DNA of 64,000 nucleotides from Macrococcus sp. 19Msa1099 (GCA_019357535.2 CP079955.1:1-64000); one strand, 5' to 3'; counted from the stretch's first letter, positions 1 to 12,361 are shown. Made by a program: numbers and translations. Notes: generated by a model from the letters alone, not told the origin.

Positions 1-13
1 AAGAGGATATATT

Positions 14-1351
14 ATGAGCGGAATAGATACCATTTGGGAAAAAGTACTCGCAAATATAAAGCATAGGCTTGCACCTGCAAGTTATGATACATGGTTTAAA
101 GATACAAAAATTAAAGTGTTAAATAACCATCAAGTAGTGATTCAGGCACCTACTTCTTTTATTTCAGAATGGCTGCAAACAAATTATATTGATTTTATTC
201 AAGAAGCATTTATCGAAGAGATCGGAGAAAAACTCAATATAAAAGTGATTTCTTCTGAAGATGAACTTACGAATAATGAAAAAGAAGTCCCTGTAAGAAA
301 GATGCAGCAAACAAATCAGGAACTATTACCAAATCAGTTAAATACAGATAATACATTTGATACGTTCGTAATCGGCAGTGGAAATCGATTCAGCCATGCA
401 GCAAGTTTAGCTGTCGCAGAAGCGCCCGCAAAAGCTTATAACCCCCTATTTATCTATGGTGGTGTAGGACTTGGTAAAACGCACCTCATGCATGCAATTG
501 GACATTACGTGATGGAGCATAAAGAAAATGCGAAAGTTGTTTATATTTCTAGTGAAAAGTTTATGAATGAATTTATTAATTCGATTAAAGATAACAAGAC
601 TGAAGAATTCCGATCAAAATATCGAAATGTGGATGTTCTTTTAATTGATGATATTCAGTTTCTTGCTGGTAAAGAATCTACCCAAGAAGAATTCTTCCAT
701 ACTTTCAATGAGTTACATCAGAACCATAAACAAATTGTTATTTCTAGTGACCGTGCACCGAAAGAAATCCCAACATTAGAAGAGCGCCTTCGTACCCGCT
801 TCGAGTGGGGATTAATTACCGATGTAACGCCACCTGATCTGGAAACTAGAATTGCTATCTTAAGAAAGAAATCAGAAGAAGAAAATATTGATATCCCGAA
901 CGAAGCAATGCTTTATATCGCTACGCAAATTCAGTCCAATATTCGTGAATTAGAAGGTGCTTTAACACGTGTCTCTGCATATTCAAAACTTGTAAATCGT
1001 GAACTTAATTCCGATCTTGTCGCTGAAGCATTAAAAGATATTATTGCTACTAGTAAGCCTAAAAAAGTAACGATTAAGGATATTCAACTTGCAGTCGGAG
1101 AATATTATAATGTGCGTCTCGAAGATTTTAGTGCTAAGAAACGTACGAAATCGATTGCTTTTCCTAGACAAATAGCAATGTATCTTGCACGTGAACTAAC
1201 AGACTTCTCTTTACCAAAGATTGGTGAAGAATTTGGTGGACGAGATCATACTACAGTGATACACGCACATGAAAAGATAAAAAATCAACTGGAAACAGAC
1301 GAGAGCTTAAAGAACGAACTGAAAAATATCGAAAAAGATATCACCAGCTAA
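14..1351 (+). CDS. dnaA: Chromosomal replication initiator protein DnaA
   Basis: DnaA binds DnaA boxes at oriC, oligomerises with ATP and melts the origin. The 445-aa product has full family length. An N-terminal helicase-loader/interaction domain covers about residues 1-85. The AAA+ core carries Walker A GGVGLGKT (149-156) and Walker B LLIDDIQF (209-216). The C-terminal helix-turn-helix has the DnaA signature [11 protein letters not shown] (408-418) that reads the boxes. The ATG at 14 follows the AAGAGG ribosome site at 2-6. The promoter lies upstream of the window. The gene is followed directly by a box-rich spacer and dnaN, the classical bacterial origin arrangement. Identification is certain from the motifs and the context. 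Confidence 0.98.
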   Translation: MSGIDTIWEKVLANIKHRLAPASYDTWFKDTKIKVLNNHQVVIQAPTSFISEWLQTNYIDFIQEAFIEEIGEKLNIKVISSEDELTNNEKEVPVRKMQQTNQELLPNQLNTDNTFDTFVIGSGNRFSHAASLAVAEAPAKAYNPLFIYGGVGLGKTHLMHAIGHYVMEHKENAKVVYISSEKFMNEFINSIKDNKTEEFRSKYRNVDVLLIDDIQFLAGKESTQEEFFHTFNELHQNHKQIVISSDRAPKEIPTLEERLRTRFEWGLITDVTPPDLETRIAILRKKSEEENIDIPNEAMLYIATQIQSNIRELEGALTRVSAYSKLVNRELNSDLVAEALKDIIATSKPKKVTIKDIQLAVGEYYNVRLEDFSAKKRTKSIAFPRQIAMYLARELTDFSLPKIGEEFGGRDHTTVIHAHEKIKNQLETDESLKNELKNIEKDITS

Positions 1352-1525
1352 TTGTGGATATTGTGGATAATAGTGCTGAGCTTACACACAAGTTATGCAC
1401 ATGTGGATACTTACAGACTCTAATCATTTATCCACTTATCCACCTATTCACAGCCCCTATTACTATTATTACTATTTTAAAAAAGATATTATATACTTAT
1501 AAATATCAATTAAGGAGATTTATCT
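1352..1525. other. oriC (dnaA-dnaN spacer): DnaA boxes, GC cluster, DnaA-trios
   Basis: This non-coding spacer holds a cluster of DnaA boxes (consensus TTATCCACA). There is a perfect reverse box at 1362-1370. One-mismatch boxes lie at 1353-1361, 1393-1401, 1402-1410, 1428-1436 and 1436-1444, with a weaker one at 1444-1452. After the last boxes come a short GC cluster (GCCCC, 1453-1457) and six consecutive CTA/TTA triplets at 1457-1474, then an A/T tract. Box, GC cluster and DnaA-trio in this order is the basal unwinding module described for Bacillus subtilis. I infer that strand opening starts at about 1457-1500. A second box cluster upstream of dnaA would lie outside the window. Confidence 0.9.
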
Positions 1526-2659
1526 ATGAAATTTACAATTCAAAGAGACTACTTTATAGCACAATTAAATGACACATTAAAAGCAATCTCACCAAGAACA
1601 ACTTTACCTGTCTTAACCGGTATTAAATTAGATGTGTTTGATAACCGACTTGTCTTAACCGGTTCAGATTCTGAAGTATCTATCGAAATTACAATTCATT
1701 CAGAACTCAATCATGAAGAAATTCTTACAGTAGAAGATAAAGGATCAATCGTACTACCAGGTAGATTCTTTGTTGATATCATAAAAAAACTTCCTGCTGA
1801 CACAGTAACCATTGAAACGAATGATCAATTCCAGGCAAAAATCACATCAGGGCAATCAGAGTTCAATGTTTCAGGAATTGATTCTGATCAATATCCACTT
1901 CTACCACAAGTAAGTGAAGAAGAAGCAATCACATTACCTGTAAAAGTTCTTAAAAACATTATAAAGCAAACAAATTTTGCAGTGTCCACGTCAGAAACAC
2001 GTCCAGTATTAACAGGTGTTAACTGGCTGATAAGAGATAATATATTAAACTGTACTGCAACAGATTCACATCGCTTAGCTTTACGTAAACTAAAACTAGA
2101 AGATACGAATATCGACGAAATTAATGTCATTATTCCTGGTAAAGCTTTAAGCGAACTCAATAAAATTATTGGAGATAATGAAGATACGATTGATATTTTC
2201 TTTGCAGCGAACCAAGTTTTATTCAAATTTGGACATATTAACTTTATTTCTCGTTTACTTGAAGGAAATTATCCAGATACATCGAGATTATTCCCTGAAA
2301 TCTCAGAAACAGCACTTTCAATTAATAATGGTGACTTTTTCCATGCTATAGATCGTGCATCGTTATTAGCGCGTGAAGGCGGAAATAATGTCATTAAGCT
2401 ATCTGCAACTGACAATGCGGTAGAATTATCATCTACGTCTCCTGAAATAGGTACTGTAAAGGAAGATGTAAAGACATCTAAATTCGATGGAACTGGAATT
2501 AAAATCTCTTTTAACTCTAAGTACATGATGGATGCGTTGCGTGCAATCGATGTTGATGATGTACGTGTTGAATTCTTTGGAACGATGAGACCTTTCATTC
2601 TAAAACCTGACGAAGACGATAATTTAATCCAATTGATTTTACCGATTAGAACATATTAA
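1526..2659 (+). CDS. dnaN: DNA polymerase III beta sliding clamp
   Basis: DnaN forms the ring-shaped dimer that tethers the replicative polymerase to DNA. The 377-aa protein has the usual length for three successive clamp folds. The N-terminus (MKFTIQRDYFIAQLNDTL) and C-terminus (ending LILPIRTY) are typical of Firmicute DnaN. The ATG at 1526 follows AAGGAGA at about 1512-1518. A good stem-loop terminator follows the stop. In most Staphylococcaceae the next gene is yaaA; here about 3.5 kb of exporter and disulfide genes intervene. Confidence 0.97.
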   Translation: MKFTIQRDYFIAQLNDTLKAISPRTTLPVLTGIKLDVFDNRLVLTGSDSEVSIEITIHSELNHEEILTVEDKGSIVLPGRFFVDIIKKLPADTVTIETNDQFQAKITSGQSEFNVSGIDSDQYPLLPQVSEEEAITLPVKVLKNIIKQTNFAVSTSETRPVLTGVNWLIRDNILNCTATDSHRLALRKLKLEDTNIDEINVIIPGKALSELNKIIGDNEDTIDIFFAANQVLFKFGHINFISRLLEGNYPDTSRLFPEISETALSINNGDFFHAIDRASLLAREGGNNVIKLSATDNAVELSSTSPEIGTVKEDVKTSKFDGTGIKISFNSKYMMDALRAIDVDDVRVEFFGTMRPFILKPDEDDNLIQLILPIRTY

Positions 2660-2686
2660 AACTGAGCGATTGCTCAGTTTTTTTTA
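2659..2686 (+). terminator. Rho-independent terminator after dnaN
   Basis: The 9-bp stem AAACTGAGC / GCTCAGTTT (2659-2680) closes a 4-nt loop and runs into a T tract ending at about 2685. It starts on the last base of the dnaN stop codon. Confidence 0.9.
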
Positions 2687-2693
2687 TTATATT

Positions 2694-2723
2694 TTGAAAT
2701 TTTTATACTAAAAATTGTATAAT
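2694..2723 (+). promoter_or_regulatory. Sigma-A type promoter for the ABC exporter genes
   Basis: TTGAAA (2694-2699), an 18-bp spacer and TATAAT (2718-2723) lie 31 bp ahead of the ATG at 2755. This follows the dnaN terminator, so the exporter pair has its own transcription start. Confidence 0.65.
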
Positions 2724-2754
2724 ATTGTTAGTAAATACAATAAAGGAGATGTCT

Positions 2755-3651
2755 ATGTTAAAACTTGAAAATGTATCAAAGCAGTTTGAAGAGTTTAAAG
2801 CTGTGGATAATGTCAATATTGAAGTTCCTCAAGGAGAAATGCTCGGATTTCTTGGTGGGAATGGTGCAGGTAAGACAACAACTTTCAGGATGATTCTTGG
2901 TTTGTTAGAAAAGTCATCAGGGACAATTACGTTTGATGGAAAACCGATTAATTATTCAATGACAGATAATATCGGATATTTACCTGAGGAGCGTGGTTTA
3001 AATCCGAAATTGAAAGTTTCGGAACAAATTCAATATTTGGCACGTTTAAAAGGTATGAAAAAGTCAGAAATTGATCAAGCGTTAGATTACTGGTTAGAGC
3101 GTTTCGAAGTACCGGAGAATAAACATAAAAAAATTGAAGAATTATCAAAAGGTAATCAGCAAAAAATTCAATTAATCGGAGCAATTATACATAATCCTAA
3201 ATTATTAATACTAGATGAGCCATTCAGTGGATTAGATCCAGTAAACGTTGAAATTCTTAAATCAGCAGTAAAAGAGATGAACGACAATGGAGCAACGATT
3301 GTGTTTAGTTCACATCGTATGGAACACGTAGAAGAAATGTGTGATTATGTGTGCATATTAAATAAAGGCAAGACGGTTGTTTCGGGTAATATTAAGCAAG
3401 TGAAACACGATTTTGGAAAGAAAGAAATTATTATCGAAGGGGACCATGATTTTAGTCATCTCGCTGAAATTGAGGGTGTTATAAAGTTCAAACAAAATAA
3501 AAATGATGTAAGATTAACGATTAAAGATCAATCGATTGCACCCATTGTTTTTGAAGCGGTAAAAAACATAGGTTTTGTAACAAGATTTCAAGTTGATGAA
3601 CCTTCTCTGAACGACATCTTTATTGAGAAAGTGGGTGGTGCGATTGGATAA
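2755..3651 (+). CDS. ABC exporter ATP-binding protein (NatA/YhaQ-like)
   Basis: This is the cytoplasmic ATPase of an ABC-2 type exporter. The 298-aa protein shows Walker A GGNGAGKT (34-41), the LSKGNQQK signature and Walker B LLILDEPFSGLD, followed by a switch His in SSHRMEH. The C-terminal tail of about 80 residues is typical of NatA/CcmA-like exporters. A TTG at 2725 would extend it by ten residues. I prefer the ATG at 2755 because AAAGGAG (2742-2747) sits at the right distance. The permease gene overlaps its 3' end by 8 bp. Substrate is unknown; related pairs have been linked to Na+ or peptide export, but nothing here decides that. Confidence 0.9.
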   Translation: MLKLENVSKQFEEFKAVDNVNIEVPQGEMLGFLGGNGAGKTTTFRMILGLLEKSSGTITFDGKPINYSMTDNIGYLPEERGLNPKLKVSEQIQYLARLKGMKKSEIDQALDYWLERFEVPENKHKKIEELSKGNQQKIQLIGAIIHNPKLLILDEPFSGLDPVNVEILKSAVKEMNDNGATIVFSSHRMEHVEEMCDYVCILNKGKTVVSGNIKQVKHDFGKKEIIIEGDHDFSHLAEIEGVIKFKQNKNDVRLTIKDQSIAPIVFEAVKNIGFVTRFQVDEPSLNDIFIEKVGGAIG

Positions 3652-4885
3652 ATTTATACCGACATTCTGGCTGACATATTGGAAGAAAATATCAAGTAAA
3701 TCCTTTATCTTCTCGACGCTATTCATGATTATTATATTCGTTGGATTAAGTAATGCTGATAAAATTTATGACTTCTTTGATAGGAGTGAAGATGAAATTA
3801 CTGTAATTTCAAGCTCGGATAAAGCTTTGGCAACAGCTTTTAAAGAAAGTTATCATAATCTTGACAAGAAAAAGAAACTAAAAATTGTGGATTTTAAAAA
3901 AGGTGAAGAAGGGATTAAAGATGAAACTTATAAATATTTAATTGACATAAAGGAAAACGAAGATAAAACAATTGAAGCAAAAGTATATTCAACCGAATAC
4001 GCAAGTGACAGTGTGATGGGTGCAGTGCGTTCAACTTTAACAGCATTTCAAAGTAACAATATTGCACAATCATTAAATTTATCACAAGATGATTTAAGCC
4101 GTGTGATGAGTGAAGCAAAAGTTACAGATAAAGTTATTAAGCCTAAAGATGCGAACAATAACGTATCAGAACAAAGTAAAGCGCTAAATACGGCACTAGT
4201 TTATGCAGGCTTATTTTTAATTTTTATTATTACGATTAATTACGGAAGTCAAATTGCTACAGAAATTGCTCAAGAAAAATCTTCGCGTGTGATCGAAATG
4301 ATTATTACGAGCATCTCTCCGATTACCCACTTAATGGCTAAAATATTAGGTGTAATCGCTGTGGCAGTGACGCAGATGATGATATACGCCATTGCTATTA
4401 TCATTTGTATATATGCATTTAGCCTGGAAGAAACCGTCAGTGAATTAGGGTTTACCTTTGGTCCAGAAAATATAAGGATATTAATATATACAATCATCTT
4501 TTTAATATTGGGATTACTTATCTATATAAGTTCTAGTGCGATTGTTGGATCTTTGACAAACCGTATCGAAGATATAGGACAGGCAATTATGCCCATAACG
4601 ATGCTAAATATGATTGCTTTTTATATTGCGATGTTTAGTTTATCTAAACCAGATACATTACTTGTAAAAATTGCAAGTTATATTCCGTTCTTCACACCTC
4701 AAATCATGTTACTCAGAACGATTTCAACTAAAACGAGTGATATCGAGATTATGATAGGTATAATTGTTTGTATTGTTACAATCATTTTGCTACTCTTTAT
4801 CGCCGCTAAAATATATAAAGGAAGTGTGTTCAGTACAGATAAAAGTATGCTTAAAAACTTCAAACGTGCACTTAAAACTAAATAA
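3644..4885 (+). CDS. ABC-2 type exporter permease (NatB/YhaP-like)
   Basis: This is the membrane partner of the preceding ATPase. The 413-aa protein has one N-terminal membrane segment (about residues 20-40), an extracytoplasmic loop of about 140 residues, then five or six membrane segments in the C-terminal half. The stretch SSRVIEMIITSISP after the second segment is characteristic of the NatB/YhaP permease group. The likely start is TTG at 3644, inside the end of the ATPase gene; GTG codons at 3635 and 3638 are alternatives. Such overlap implies translational coupling. Substrate is unknown. Confidence 0.85.
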   Translation: MDKFIPTFWLTYWKKISSKSFIFSTLFMIIIFVGLSNADKIYDFFDRSEDEITVISSSDKALATAFKESYHNLDKKKKLKIVDFKKGEEGIKDETYKYLIDIKENEDKTIEAKVYSTEYASDSVMGAVRSTLTAFQSNNIAQSLNLSQDDLSRVMSEAKVTDKVIKPKDANNNVSEQSKALNTALVYAGLFLIFIITINYGSQIATEIAQEKSSRVIEMIITSISPITHLMAKILGVIAVAVTQMMIYAIAIIICIYAFSLEETVSELGFTFGPENIRILIYTIIFLILGLLIYISSSAIVGSLTNRIEDIGQAIMPITMLNMIAFYIAMFSLSKPDTLLVKIASYIPFFTPQIMLLRTISTKTSDIEIMIGIIVCIVTIILLLFIAAKIYKGSVFSTDKSMLKNFKRALKTK

Positions 4886-4974
4886 TGTCACAAAATCTTA
4901 ATGATTATTCACGTGCAAAATTTGGTTAATTAATATAAAATTTATACTATCAATTAATTTTATAGGAGATAGTT

Positions 4975-5682
4975 ATGAAAAATAAAGGCTCACTGATTTT
5001 TACGATGATAATGACTCTGCTTGTTATTGGCGTCATTGCTGCATTGATCATTTTTAACCAGAATAAGAAAGAAAGTTCCGTAGATACGGAATCATTAGGT
5101 ACTGCAGATACAAACAATCAGCAAGGATTAAAATTATTAGATCAAATCGATATTAAAGATCAACCAATGATTGGTAAAGATGATGCAAAGGTGACCATCA
5201 TAGAATTTGGAGATTTTAAATGTCCTGCATGTAAGGTGTTTGAATTAGATATCAAACCAGATTTGAAAAAGAAATACATAGATAGCGGAAAAGCTAAGCT
5301 GTATTTCATTAATACACCATTTCATGGTGAAGGATCGATGCTTGGGAGTCTGGCCGCTGAAACATTGATTAAACAAGAACCTGACAAGTATAGTGCATTT
5401 CAACAGGCATTATTCGAAATGCAACCTGATACAGAAGAAGAATGGTTGACGATTGATGCTGTTAAGAAAGCAGCAAAAACTGCCGCTGTCAGTAATGTAG
5501 ACCAACTTGTAAAAGATGTTGAAGCTTTAAAAGAAAAAGCAGCAGTTAAAAAGGATATCAATCTCGTTGAAAAACATAATGTGACAATGACACCGACGAT
5601 CGTTGTAAACGGAAAAGAAGTTAAAAATCCAATGGATCCTGCTGAAGTGGACAAAGTAATCGATGAGGCAGTTAAACAATGA
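4975..5682 (+). CDS. bdbD: Membrane-anchored thiol-disulfide oxidoreductase (BdbD/DsbA-like)
   Basis: It oxidises cysteine pairs in exported proteins on the outer face of the membrane. The 235-aa product has one N-terminal membrane anchor (about residues 8-27), a short linker and a thioredoxin-fold DsbA domain with active site CPAC (83-86). A helical insertion follows, then the cis-proline strand in TMTPTIVVNG near residue 205. RBS TAGGAG precedes the ATG at 4975. The stop overlaps the start of the DsbB-like gene by 4 bp (ATGA), so the oxidase and its quinone-linked partner are made together. In Bacillus this pair is needed for competence pilus and some secreted proteins; targets here are unknown. 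Confidence 0.92.
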   Translation: MKNKGSLIFTMIMTLLVIGVIAALIIFNQNKKESSVDTESLGTADTNNQQGLKLLDQIDIKDQPMIGKDDAKVTIIEFGDFKCPACKVFELDIKPDLKKKYIDSGKAKLYFINTPFHGEGSMLGSLAAETLIKQEPDKYSAFQQALFEMQPDTEEEWLTIDAVKKAAKTAAVSNVDQLVKDVEALKEKAAVKKDINLVEKHNVTMTPTIVVNGKEVKNPMDPAEVDKVIDEAVKQ

Positions 5683-6095
5683 AAAATACTACATACTTCT
5701 ATATTTCCTGGGTAATTGCACTTGTCGCCACATTGGGAAGTCTGTACTTTTCTCAAATACGTCATTTTATTCCTTGTGAGATGTGCTGGTATCAGAGGAT
5801 ACTTATGTATCCTATAGTGATTATTGCAGGGTTTGCAGTATTTAATCACACTTATCATTATAAATATTTAATAATGACTTTCTCTATCATAGGTTTCTGC
5901 TTCTCATGTTATCATTATATGGAGCAGAAGATACCAGGATTTGCAGAGGTTAAACCTTGTGTTGGAGGAGTGCCTTGTAGTGCTCAGTATATTAATTATT
6001 TTGGATTTGTCACGATTCCTTTTTTAGCGGGCATCGCATTTCTACTAATTACAATAACTATGTTGTGTGTAAAAAAAGAAAATTATGCAAATTAA
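5679..6095 (+). CDS. bdbC: Quinone-dependent thiol oxidoreductase (BdbC/DsbB-like)
   Basis: BdbC reoxidises BdbD and passes electrons to the quinone pool. The 138-aa protein has four hydrophobic segments. It carries the two DsbB cysteine pairs: C33-x-x-C36 in PCEMCWYQR at the first periplasm-like loop, and C94/C100 in PCVGGVPC in the second. Its length fits the short Gram-positive BdbC type. Translation is coupled to bdbD by a 4-bp overlap. A strong hairpin terminator follows. Confidence 0.93.
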   Translation: MKNTTYFYISWVIALVATLGSLYFSQIRHFIPCEMCWYQRILMYPIVIIAGFAVFNHTYHYKYLIMTFSIIGFCFSCYHYMEQKIPGFAEVKPCVGGVPCSAQYINYFGFVTIPFLAGIAFLLITITMLCVKKENYAN

Positions 6096-6120
6096 ACTTC
6101 AATAATTATGATTTATGTGT

Positions 6121-6157
6121 AAAAGCGTTGGAATATCTTATTCCAACGCTTTTTATT
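6121..6157 (+). terminator. Terminator after bdbDC
   Basis: A perfect 15-bp stem (6121-6135 with 6139-6153, core AGCGTTGGAATA) has a 3-nt loop and runs into T-rich sequence. It ends the exporter/bdbDC unit. Confidence 0.92.
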
Positions 6158-6233
6158 CTTTTAAAACACATGCATTTTTTGTGAATTAACGGTATAATTA
6201 TATAATGACTGAATGATAGGAGTGAGCCGTGAA

Positions 6234-6455
6234 ATGATAAATATTATCGAACTTGATAAAGAAATTACGCTAGGACAATTTCTGAAATCAGAAGGCATTA
6301 TTTCTACAGGTGGACAAGCGAAATGGTATTTGCAGGATCATCCTGTAGTTTTAAACGGAGAACCGGAAAATAGACGTGGTAAGAAGTTGCTTCAGGATGA
6401 TTTACTGGAAGTTGAAGGTGAAACATATCAGATCACGTATAAGACGACAGAATGA
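6234..6455 (+). CDS. yaaA: S4-domain RNA-binding protein YaaA
   Basis: This is a 73-aa small S4-like protein found between dnaN and recF throughout Bacilli. The core ([19 protein letters not shown], then [11 protein letters not shown]) is the S4 RNA-binding surface; it is thought to act on ribosomes or RNA. I choose the ATG at 6234, with AGGAG at 6218-6222; in-frame ATG 6213 and GTG 6222 would add a few residues. The promoter may be TTGTGA (6179-6184), 16 bp, TATAAT (6201-6206). The stop codon overlaps the recF start (ATGA at 6452), so the two are coupled. Confidence 0.9.
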   Translation: MINIIELDKEITLGQFLKSEGIISTGGQAKWYLQDHPVVLNGEPENRRGKKLLQDDLLEVEGETYQITYKTTE

Positions 6456-7561
6456 AATTAAAGACGTTAACGCTAACTCATTATCGAAATTATGAAACTG
6501 CGGAATTAAATTTTAGTGATGAAGTAAATATTTTCATAGGCATTAATGCACAAGGAAAAACAAACTTACTTGAAGCAATTTACTGTCTCGCAATGGCTAA
6601 AAGCCATCGCACTTCTAATGATAAAGAGCTGATAGGATGGGGACATGAATTTAGTCATATCGAAGGTATGTTGTCTTACAAACATGGCACTATGCCATTA
6701 TCTTTATCCATCTCTAAAAAAGGAAAAAAAGCTAAAGTAAACTATTTAGAACAGAAACGATTAACGGAATATATTGGCCATATGAATGTTGTACTCTTTG
6801 CTCCTGAAGATTTGAATTTAGTCAAAGGGAACCCACAAATAAGAAGAAGATTTATCGATATGGAAATAGGTCAGATATCTGCCGTTTACTTAAATGACTT
6901 ATCAAGTTATCAGCGATTATTAAAGCAGAAAAATCATTTGTTAAAGCAAATGAAATTATCGAGTAGTAATGATAAAACAATGCTTGAAGTTATCAATGAA
7001 CAGTTTGCCCAATATGCAGTGAAGTTAACATTGAGACGAAAAAAGTTTATCGAACAGCTAGAAGCATTAGCAATACCGATTCATACAGGCATTACAAAAG
7101 ATAAAGAACACCTCTCTTTACGATACAATGCAAGCTTGAACTATGAATTAGCTGAGCAGGAGATGTTTGAGGAAACGATTCGTATATTAAATGTGCATAT
7201 GGACAAGGAGATTGAAAGAACTCAAAGCTTATATGGACCGCATCGTGATGACTTAAGCTTTAAAATAAATAATATTGATGTACAGACATATGGTTCGCAG
7301 GGCCAGCAGCGTACAACTGCATTATCTATCAAATTAGCAGAGATTGAACTTATTAACCAGGAAATTGGAGAGTATCCAATTTTATTGCTGGATGATGTAC
7401 TAAGTGAGTTGGATGATGATAGACAGACGCACCTGTTAACGACAATACAACATAAAGTTCAAACATTTGTGACGACAACGTCAGTAGAAGGTATTGAACA
7501 CGAAACAATCAATAGAGCGAAATTATTCAATGTATTAGAAGGACAGATTTCGACTAACTAA
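6452..7561 (+). CDS. recF: DNA repair and replication protein RecF
   Basis: RecF is an SMC-like ATPase that loads RecA at gaps and stalled forks. The 369-aa product has family length. Walker A GINAQGKT is at 30-37. The ABC-type signature [12 protein letters not shown] and Walker [15 protein letters not shown] lie in the last third. It starts at 6452 inside the yaaA stop, and gyrB follows after only a few bases. This is the conserved recF-gyrB-gyrA arrangement. Confidence 0.97.
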   Translation: MKLKTLTLTHYRNYETAELNFSDEVNIFIGINAQGKTNLLEAIYCLAMAKSHRTSNDKELIGWGHEFSHIEGMLSYKHGTMPLSLSISKKGKKAKVNYLEQKRLTEYIGHMNVVLFAPEDLNLVKGNPQIRRRFIDMEIGQISAVYLNDLSSYQRLLKQKNHLLKQMKLSSSNDKTMLEVINEQFAQYAVKLTLRRKKFIEQLEALAIPIHTGITKDKEHLSLRYNASLNYELAEQEMFEETIRILNVHMDKEIERTQSLYGPHRDDLSFKINNIDVQTYGSQGQQRTTALSIKLAEIELINQEIGEYPILLLDDVLSELDDDRQTHLLTTIQHKVQTFVTTTSVEGIEHETINRAKLFNVLEGQISTN

Positions 7562-7568
7562 AGGATAG

Positions 7569-9497
<1,929 letters not shown>

Positions 9498-9524
9498 AGA
9501 TAGTATTTTAAGGAGGCGCCATCT

Positions 9525-12161
9525 ATGACTTTAGACCATGATTCAAAATTGAAGGAGCAAAATATCGTCAAAGAAATGAAAGATTCATTTCTAGATTATG
9601 CAATGAGTGTTATTGTTTCTCGTGCATTACCGGATGTACGTGACGGCATGAAACCTGTTCATCGTCGAATACTTTACGGTATGAACAACCAAGGAATGAC
9701 ACCAGACAAACCATACAAGAAATCTGCGCGTATTGTCGGAGATGTAATGGGGAAATATCATCCGCATGGAGATTCATCTATATACGAAGCAATGGTGCGT
9801 ATGGCACAAGATTTCAGCTACCGTTACATGCTTGTCGATGGTCAAGGTAACTTCGGGTCTATGGATGGCGACGGAGCGGCTGCAATGCGATATACGGAAG
9901 CGCGTATGTCAAAAATTGCAATGGAACTTATGCGTGATATTAATAAGGACACAATTGACTTTACAGATAACTATGACGGAAATGAACGCGAACCTGTTGT
10001 ATTACCATCGAGATTTCCTAACTTACTTGTAAATGGAGCTTCTGGTATTGCAGTAGGTATGGCAACAAATATTCCTCCACATAACTTAACAGAAGTCATC
10101 AATGGTGTATTAGAACTAAGTAAAAATCCTGATATTTCTATTCCTGAATTAATGGAGTTCATTCAAGGACCAGATTTTCCTACGGCTGGTCTTATATTGG
10201 GACGAAGCGGTATACGTCGAGCATATGAAACAGGACGTGGATCTGTAATTATGCGCGCAAAGACATTGATCGAGATGCGTCCGAATGGTAAAGAGACAAT
10301 TATCATTTCAGAAATTCCCTACCAAGTAAATAAAGCGAGATTAGTCGAGAAAATTGCTGAATTAGCACGTGATAAAAAGGTGGACGGCATTACAGATCTT
10401 CGTGACGAAACAAGTTTGAAAGAAGGGGTACGTATTGTTATCGATGTACGTCGTGATGCAAATGCAAGTGTAATCCTTAACAATTTATACAAGCAGACAC
10501 CACTTCAAACATCATTTGGTGTGAATATGCTTGCCCTTGTAAATGGTAAGCCACAAGTATTAAATATTAAACAGGCAATTTATCATTATCTCGAACATCA
10601 AAAGACTGTTGTTCGCCGACGAACTGCTTATAATTTAAAAAAAGCAGAAGATCGCGCACATATTCTGGAAGGATTAAGAATTGCACTAGATCATATCGAT
10701 GAAATTATTGCTTTAATTAGAGCCTCTAGTAACGATGCTGAAGCATTACAAGGATTACAAGATCAATTTAAATTATCAGAGCGTCAAGCACAGGCAATCC
10801 TTGATATGCGTTTACGTCGATTAACAGGTCTGGAAAGAGATAAAATTGAGTCTGAGTATCAAGAACTGTTGAAGTATATCGACGAACTCCGCGCCATATT
10901 AGCAGATGAAGAGAAGTTACTGCAAATCATCCGCGATGAATTAATTGAAATTCGTGATAAATATGGAGATGAACGCCGTAGTGAAATAGTTGCTGGAGGA
11001 TTTGAAGATCTTGAAGATGAAGATTTAATTGATGAAGAAAATATCGTGATTACATTAAGTAGTAATAACTATATTAAACGTCTTCCAGCTTCAACTTATC
11101 GTGCACAGCATCGTGGTGGAAGAGGAATTCAAGGTATGAATACTTTGGATGAAGACTTCGTCAGTCAAATGGTAACAACTTCTACACATGATAATGTCCT
11201 GTTCTTTACGAACAAAGGGCGTGTGTATAAAGTAAAAGGATACGAAATACCTGAACTTTCAAGACAGTCAAAAGGTATTCCAGTTGTTAACGTAATTGAA
11301 TTGGACAAAGATGAATCCATCAGTACGATGATTGCAGTGAAAAATCTTGAGCGTGAAGATGCTTATATTATATTTGCGACGAAACATGGAGTGATTAAAC
11401 GTTCTAATTTATCTCACTTCTCGCGTATTAACAAAAACGGTAAGATAGCTATTAACTTTAGAGAAGAAGATGAACTGATTGCTGTTAGACTAACAGATGG
11501 TAATAAGCAACTGATTATAGGAACAAAACACGCTTCACTTATTCGTTTCGAAGAGAATAAATTACGTCCTTTAGGTCGTACAGCTGCAGGAGTTAAAGGT
11601 ATCAGTCTGCGTGAAGGTGACGAAGTTATCGGATTAGATGTAATAGAATCTAATGGCGAACATGAAGTGCTGGTGGTTACTGAGAATGGATACGGAAAAC
11701 GTACGAAAGAAAGTGAATATCGAATTTCAAATCGTGGGGGTAAAGGAATTAAAACAGCCACGATCACTGAGAAGAACGGAAATCTTGTCTGTGTCACTAC
11801 TGTGAATGGTAACGAAGATATTATGATTGTAACAGACCATGGTGTAATTATTCGACTTGATGTTACAGAATTCTCACAAAACGGTCGTTCTGCACAAGGA
11901 GTACGCTTGATTCGACTTGATGAAGGACAATTTGTTGCTACTGTCGCTAAAGTGGAAAAAGAAGAAGTGATGGATGCGGATAAAGAACCAGGAGAAGTTA
12001 TTGCAGAACAAGGTGCAGATTTAACTGAAGTAGCCAAAGAATCGGTTGATGAAACTATAGAGGTTGAAGATGGTCATGTGATGGGAACCGTTGATGTGTC
12101 AGAGCAAGGTTCGTTAGAACGTTCTGAATTTCAATCAACATATAATGACAGTGAAGAATAA
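9525..12161 (+). CDS. gyrA: DNA gyrase subunit A
   Basis: GyrA is the DNA-cleaving subunit of gyrase. The 878-aa protein has the winged-helix/tower domains with catalytic Tyr123 (MRYTEAR), the coiled-coil, and a C-terminal beta-pinwheel with a GyrA box ([10 protein letters not shown]). An acidic tail covers the last 60 or so residues. The quinolone-resistance region has Ser84, Ser85 and Glu88 ([10 protein letters not shown]), the residues of susceptible staphylococcal GyrA, so no target-site quinolone resistance is visible here. RBS AAGGAGG precedes the ATG at 9525. A long hairpin follows the stop. Confidence 0.97.
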   Translation: MTLDHDSKLKEQNIVKEMKDSFLDYAMSVIVSRALPDVRDGMKPVHRRILYGMNNQGMTPDKPYKKSARIVGDVMGKYHPHGDSSIYEAMVRMAQDFSYRYMLVDGQGNFGSMDGDGAAAMRYTEARMSKIAMELMRDINKDTIDFTDNYDGNEREPVVLPSRFPNLLVNGASGIAVGMATNIPPHNLTEVINGVLELSKNPDISIPELMEFIQGPDFPTAGLILGRSGIRRAYETGRGSVIMRAKTLIEMRPNGKETIIISEIPYQVNKARLVEKIAELARDKKVDGITDLRDETSLKEGVRIVIDVRRDANASVILNNLYKQTPLQTSFGVNMLALVNGKPQVLNIKQAIYHYLEHQKTVVRRRTAYNLKKAEDRAHILEGLRIALDHIDEIIALIRASSNDAEALQGLQDQFKLSERQAQAILDMRLRRLTGLERDKIESEYQELLKYIDELRAILADEEKLLQIIRDELIEIRDKYGDERRSEIVAGGFEDLEDEDLIDEENIVITLSSNNYIKRLPASTYRAQHRGGRGIQGMNTLDEDFVSQMVTTSTHDNVLFFTNKGRVYKVKGYEIPELSRQSKGIPVVNVIELDKDESISTMIAVKNLEREDAYIIFATKHGVIKRSNLSHFSRINKNGKIAINFREEDELIAVRLTDGNKQLIIGTKHASLIRFEENKLRPLGRTAAGVKGISLREGDEVIGLDVIESNGEHEVLVVTENGYGKRTKESEYRISNRGGKGIKTATITEKNGNLVCVTTVNGNEDIMIVTDHGVIIRLDVTEFSQNGRSAQGVRLIRLDEGQFVATVAKVEKEEVMDADKEPGEVIAEQGADLTEVAKESVDETIEVEDGHVMGTVDVSEQGSLERSEFQSTYNDSEE

Positions 12162-12188
12162 AGATTAAATTTATGAAATAAAATTTCT

Positions 12189-12228
12189 TAACCATTAAAA
12201 TTTTAGAAAATTTTAATGGTTATTTTCT
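12189..12228 (+). terminator. Terminator after gyrA
   Basis: A 16-bp A/T-rich stem (12189-12204 with 12207-12222, core ACCATTAAAATTTT) is followed by TTTTCTT. Confidence 0.8.
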
Positions 12229-12286
12229 TACCATAAATAGCTTTAAAATAATGTTTTTTTATAAATAAATATCTCAGTTTAATTAT

Positions 12287-12315
12287 TTGCCATTAAAAAT
12301 GTTTAGTATTATTAT
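12287..12315 (+). promoter_or_regulatory. Promoter of alsSD
   Basis: TTGCCA (12287-12292), a 17-bp spacer and TATTAT (12310-12315) lie 46 bp before the alsS start. I found no clear cre, Rex or AlsR operator around it. Confidence 0.5.
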
Positions 12316-12361
12316 AAAAATGTAATAAAAAAACGTAAAATTATATTTAGGAGAGATGATA

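Noticed and set aside
1354-1572. 72-codon open frame across the dnaA-dnaN spacer
   Set aside because: It covers the DnaA boxes and the dnaN start in another frame, has no ribosome site, and encodes an unconvincing peptide.
11414-12037. 207-codon minus-strand frame inside gyrA
   Set aside because: It is fully antisense to conserved gyrA coding sequence; Ser/Pro-rich composition is typical of a shadow frame.
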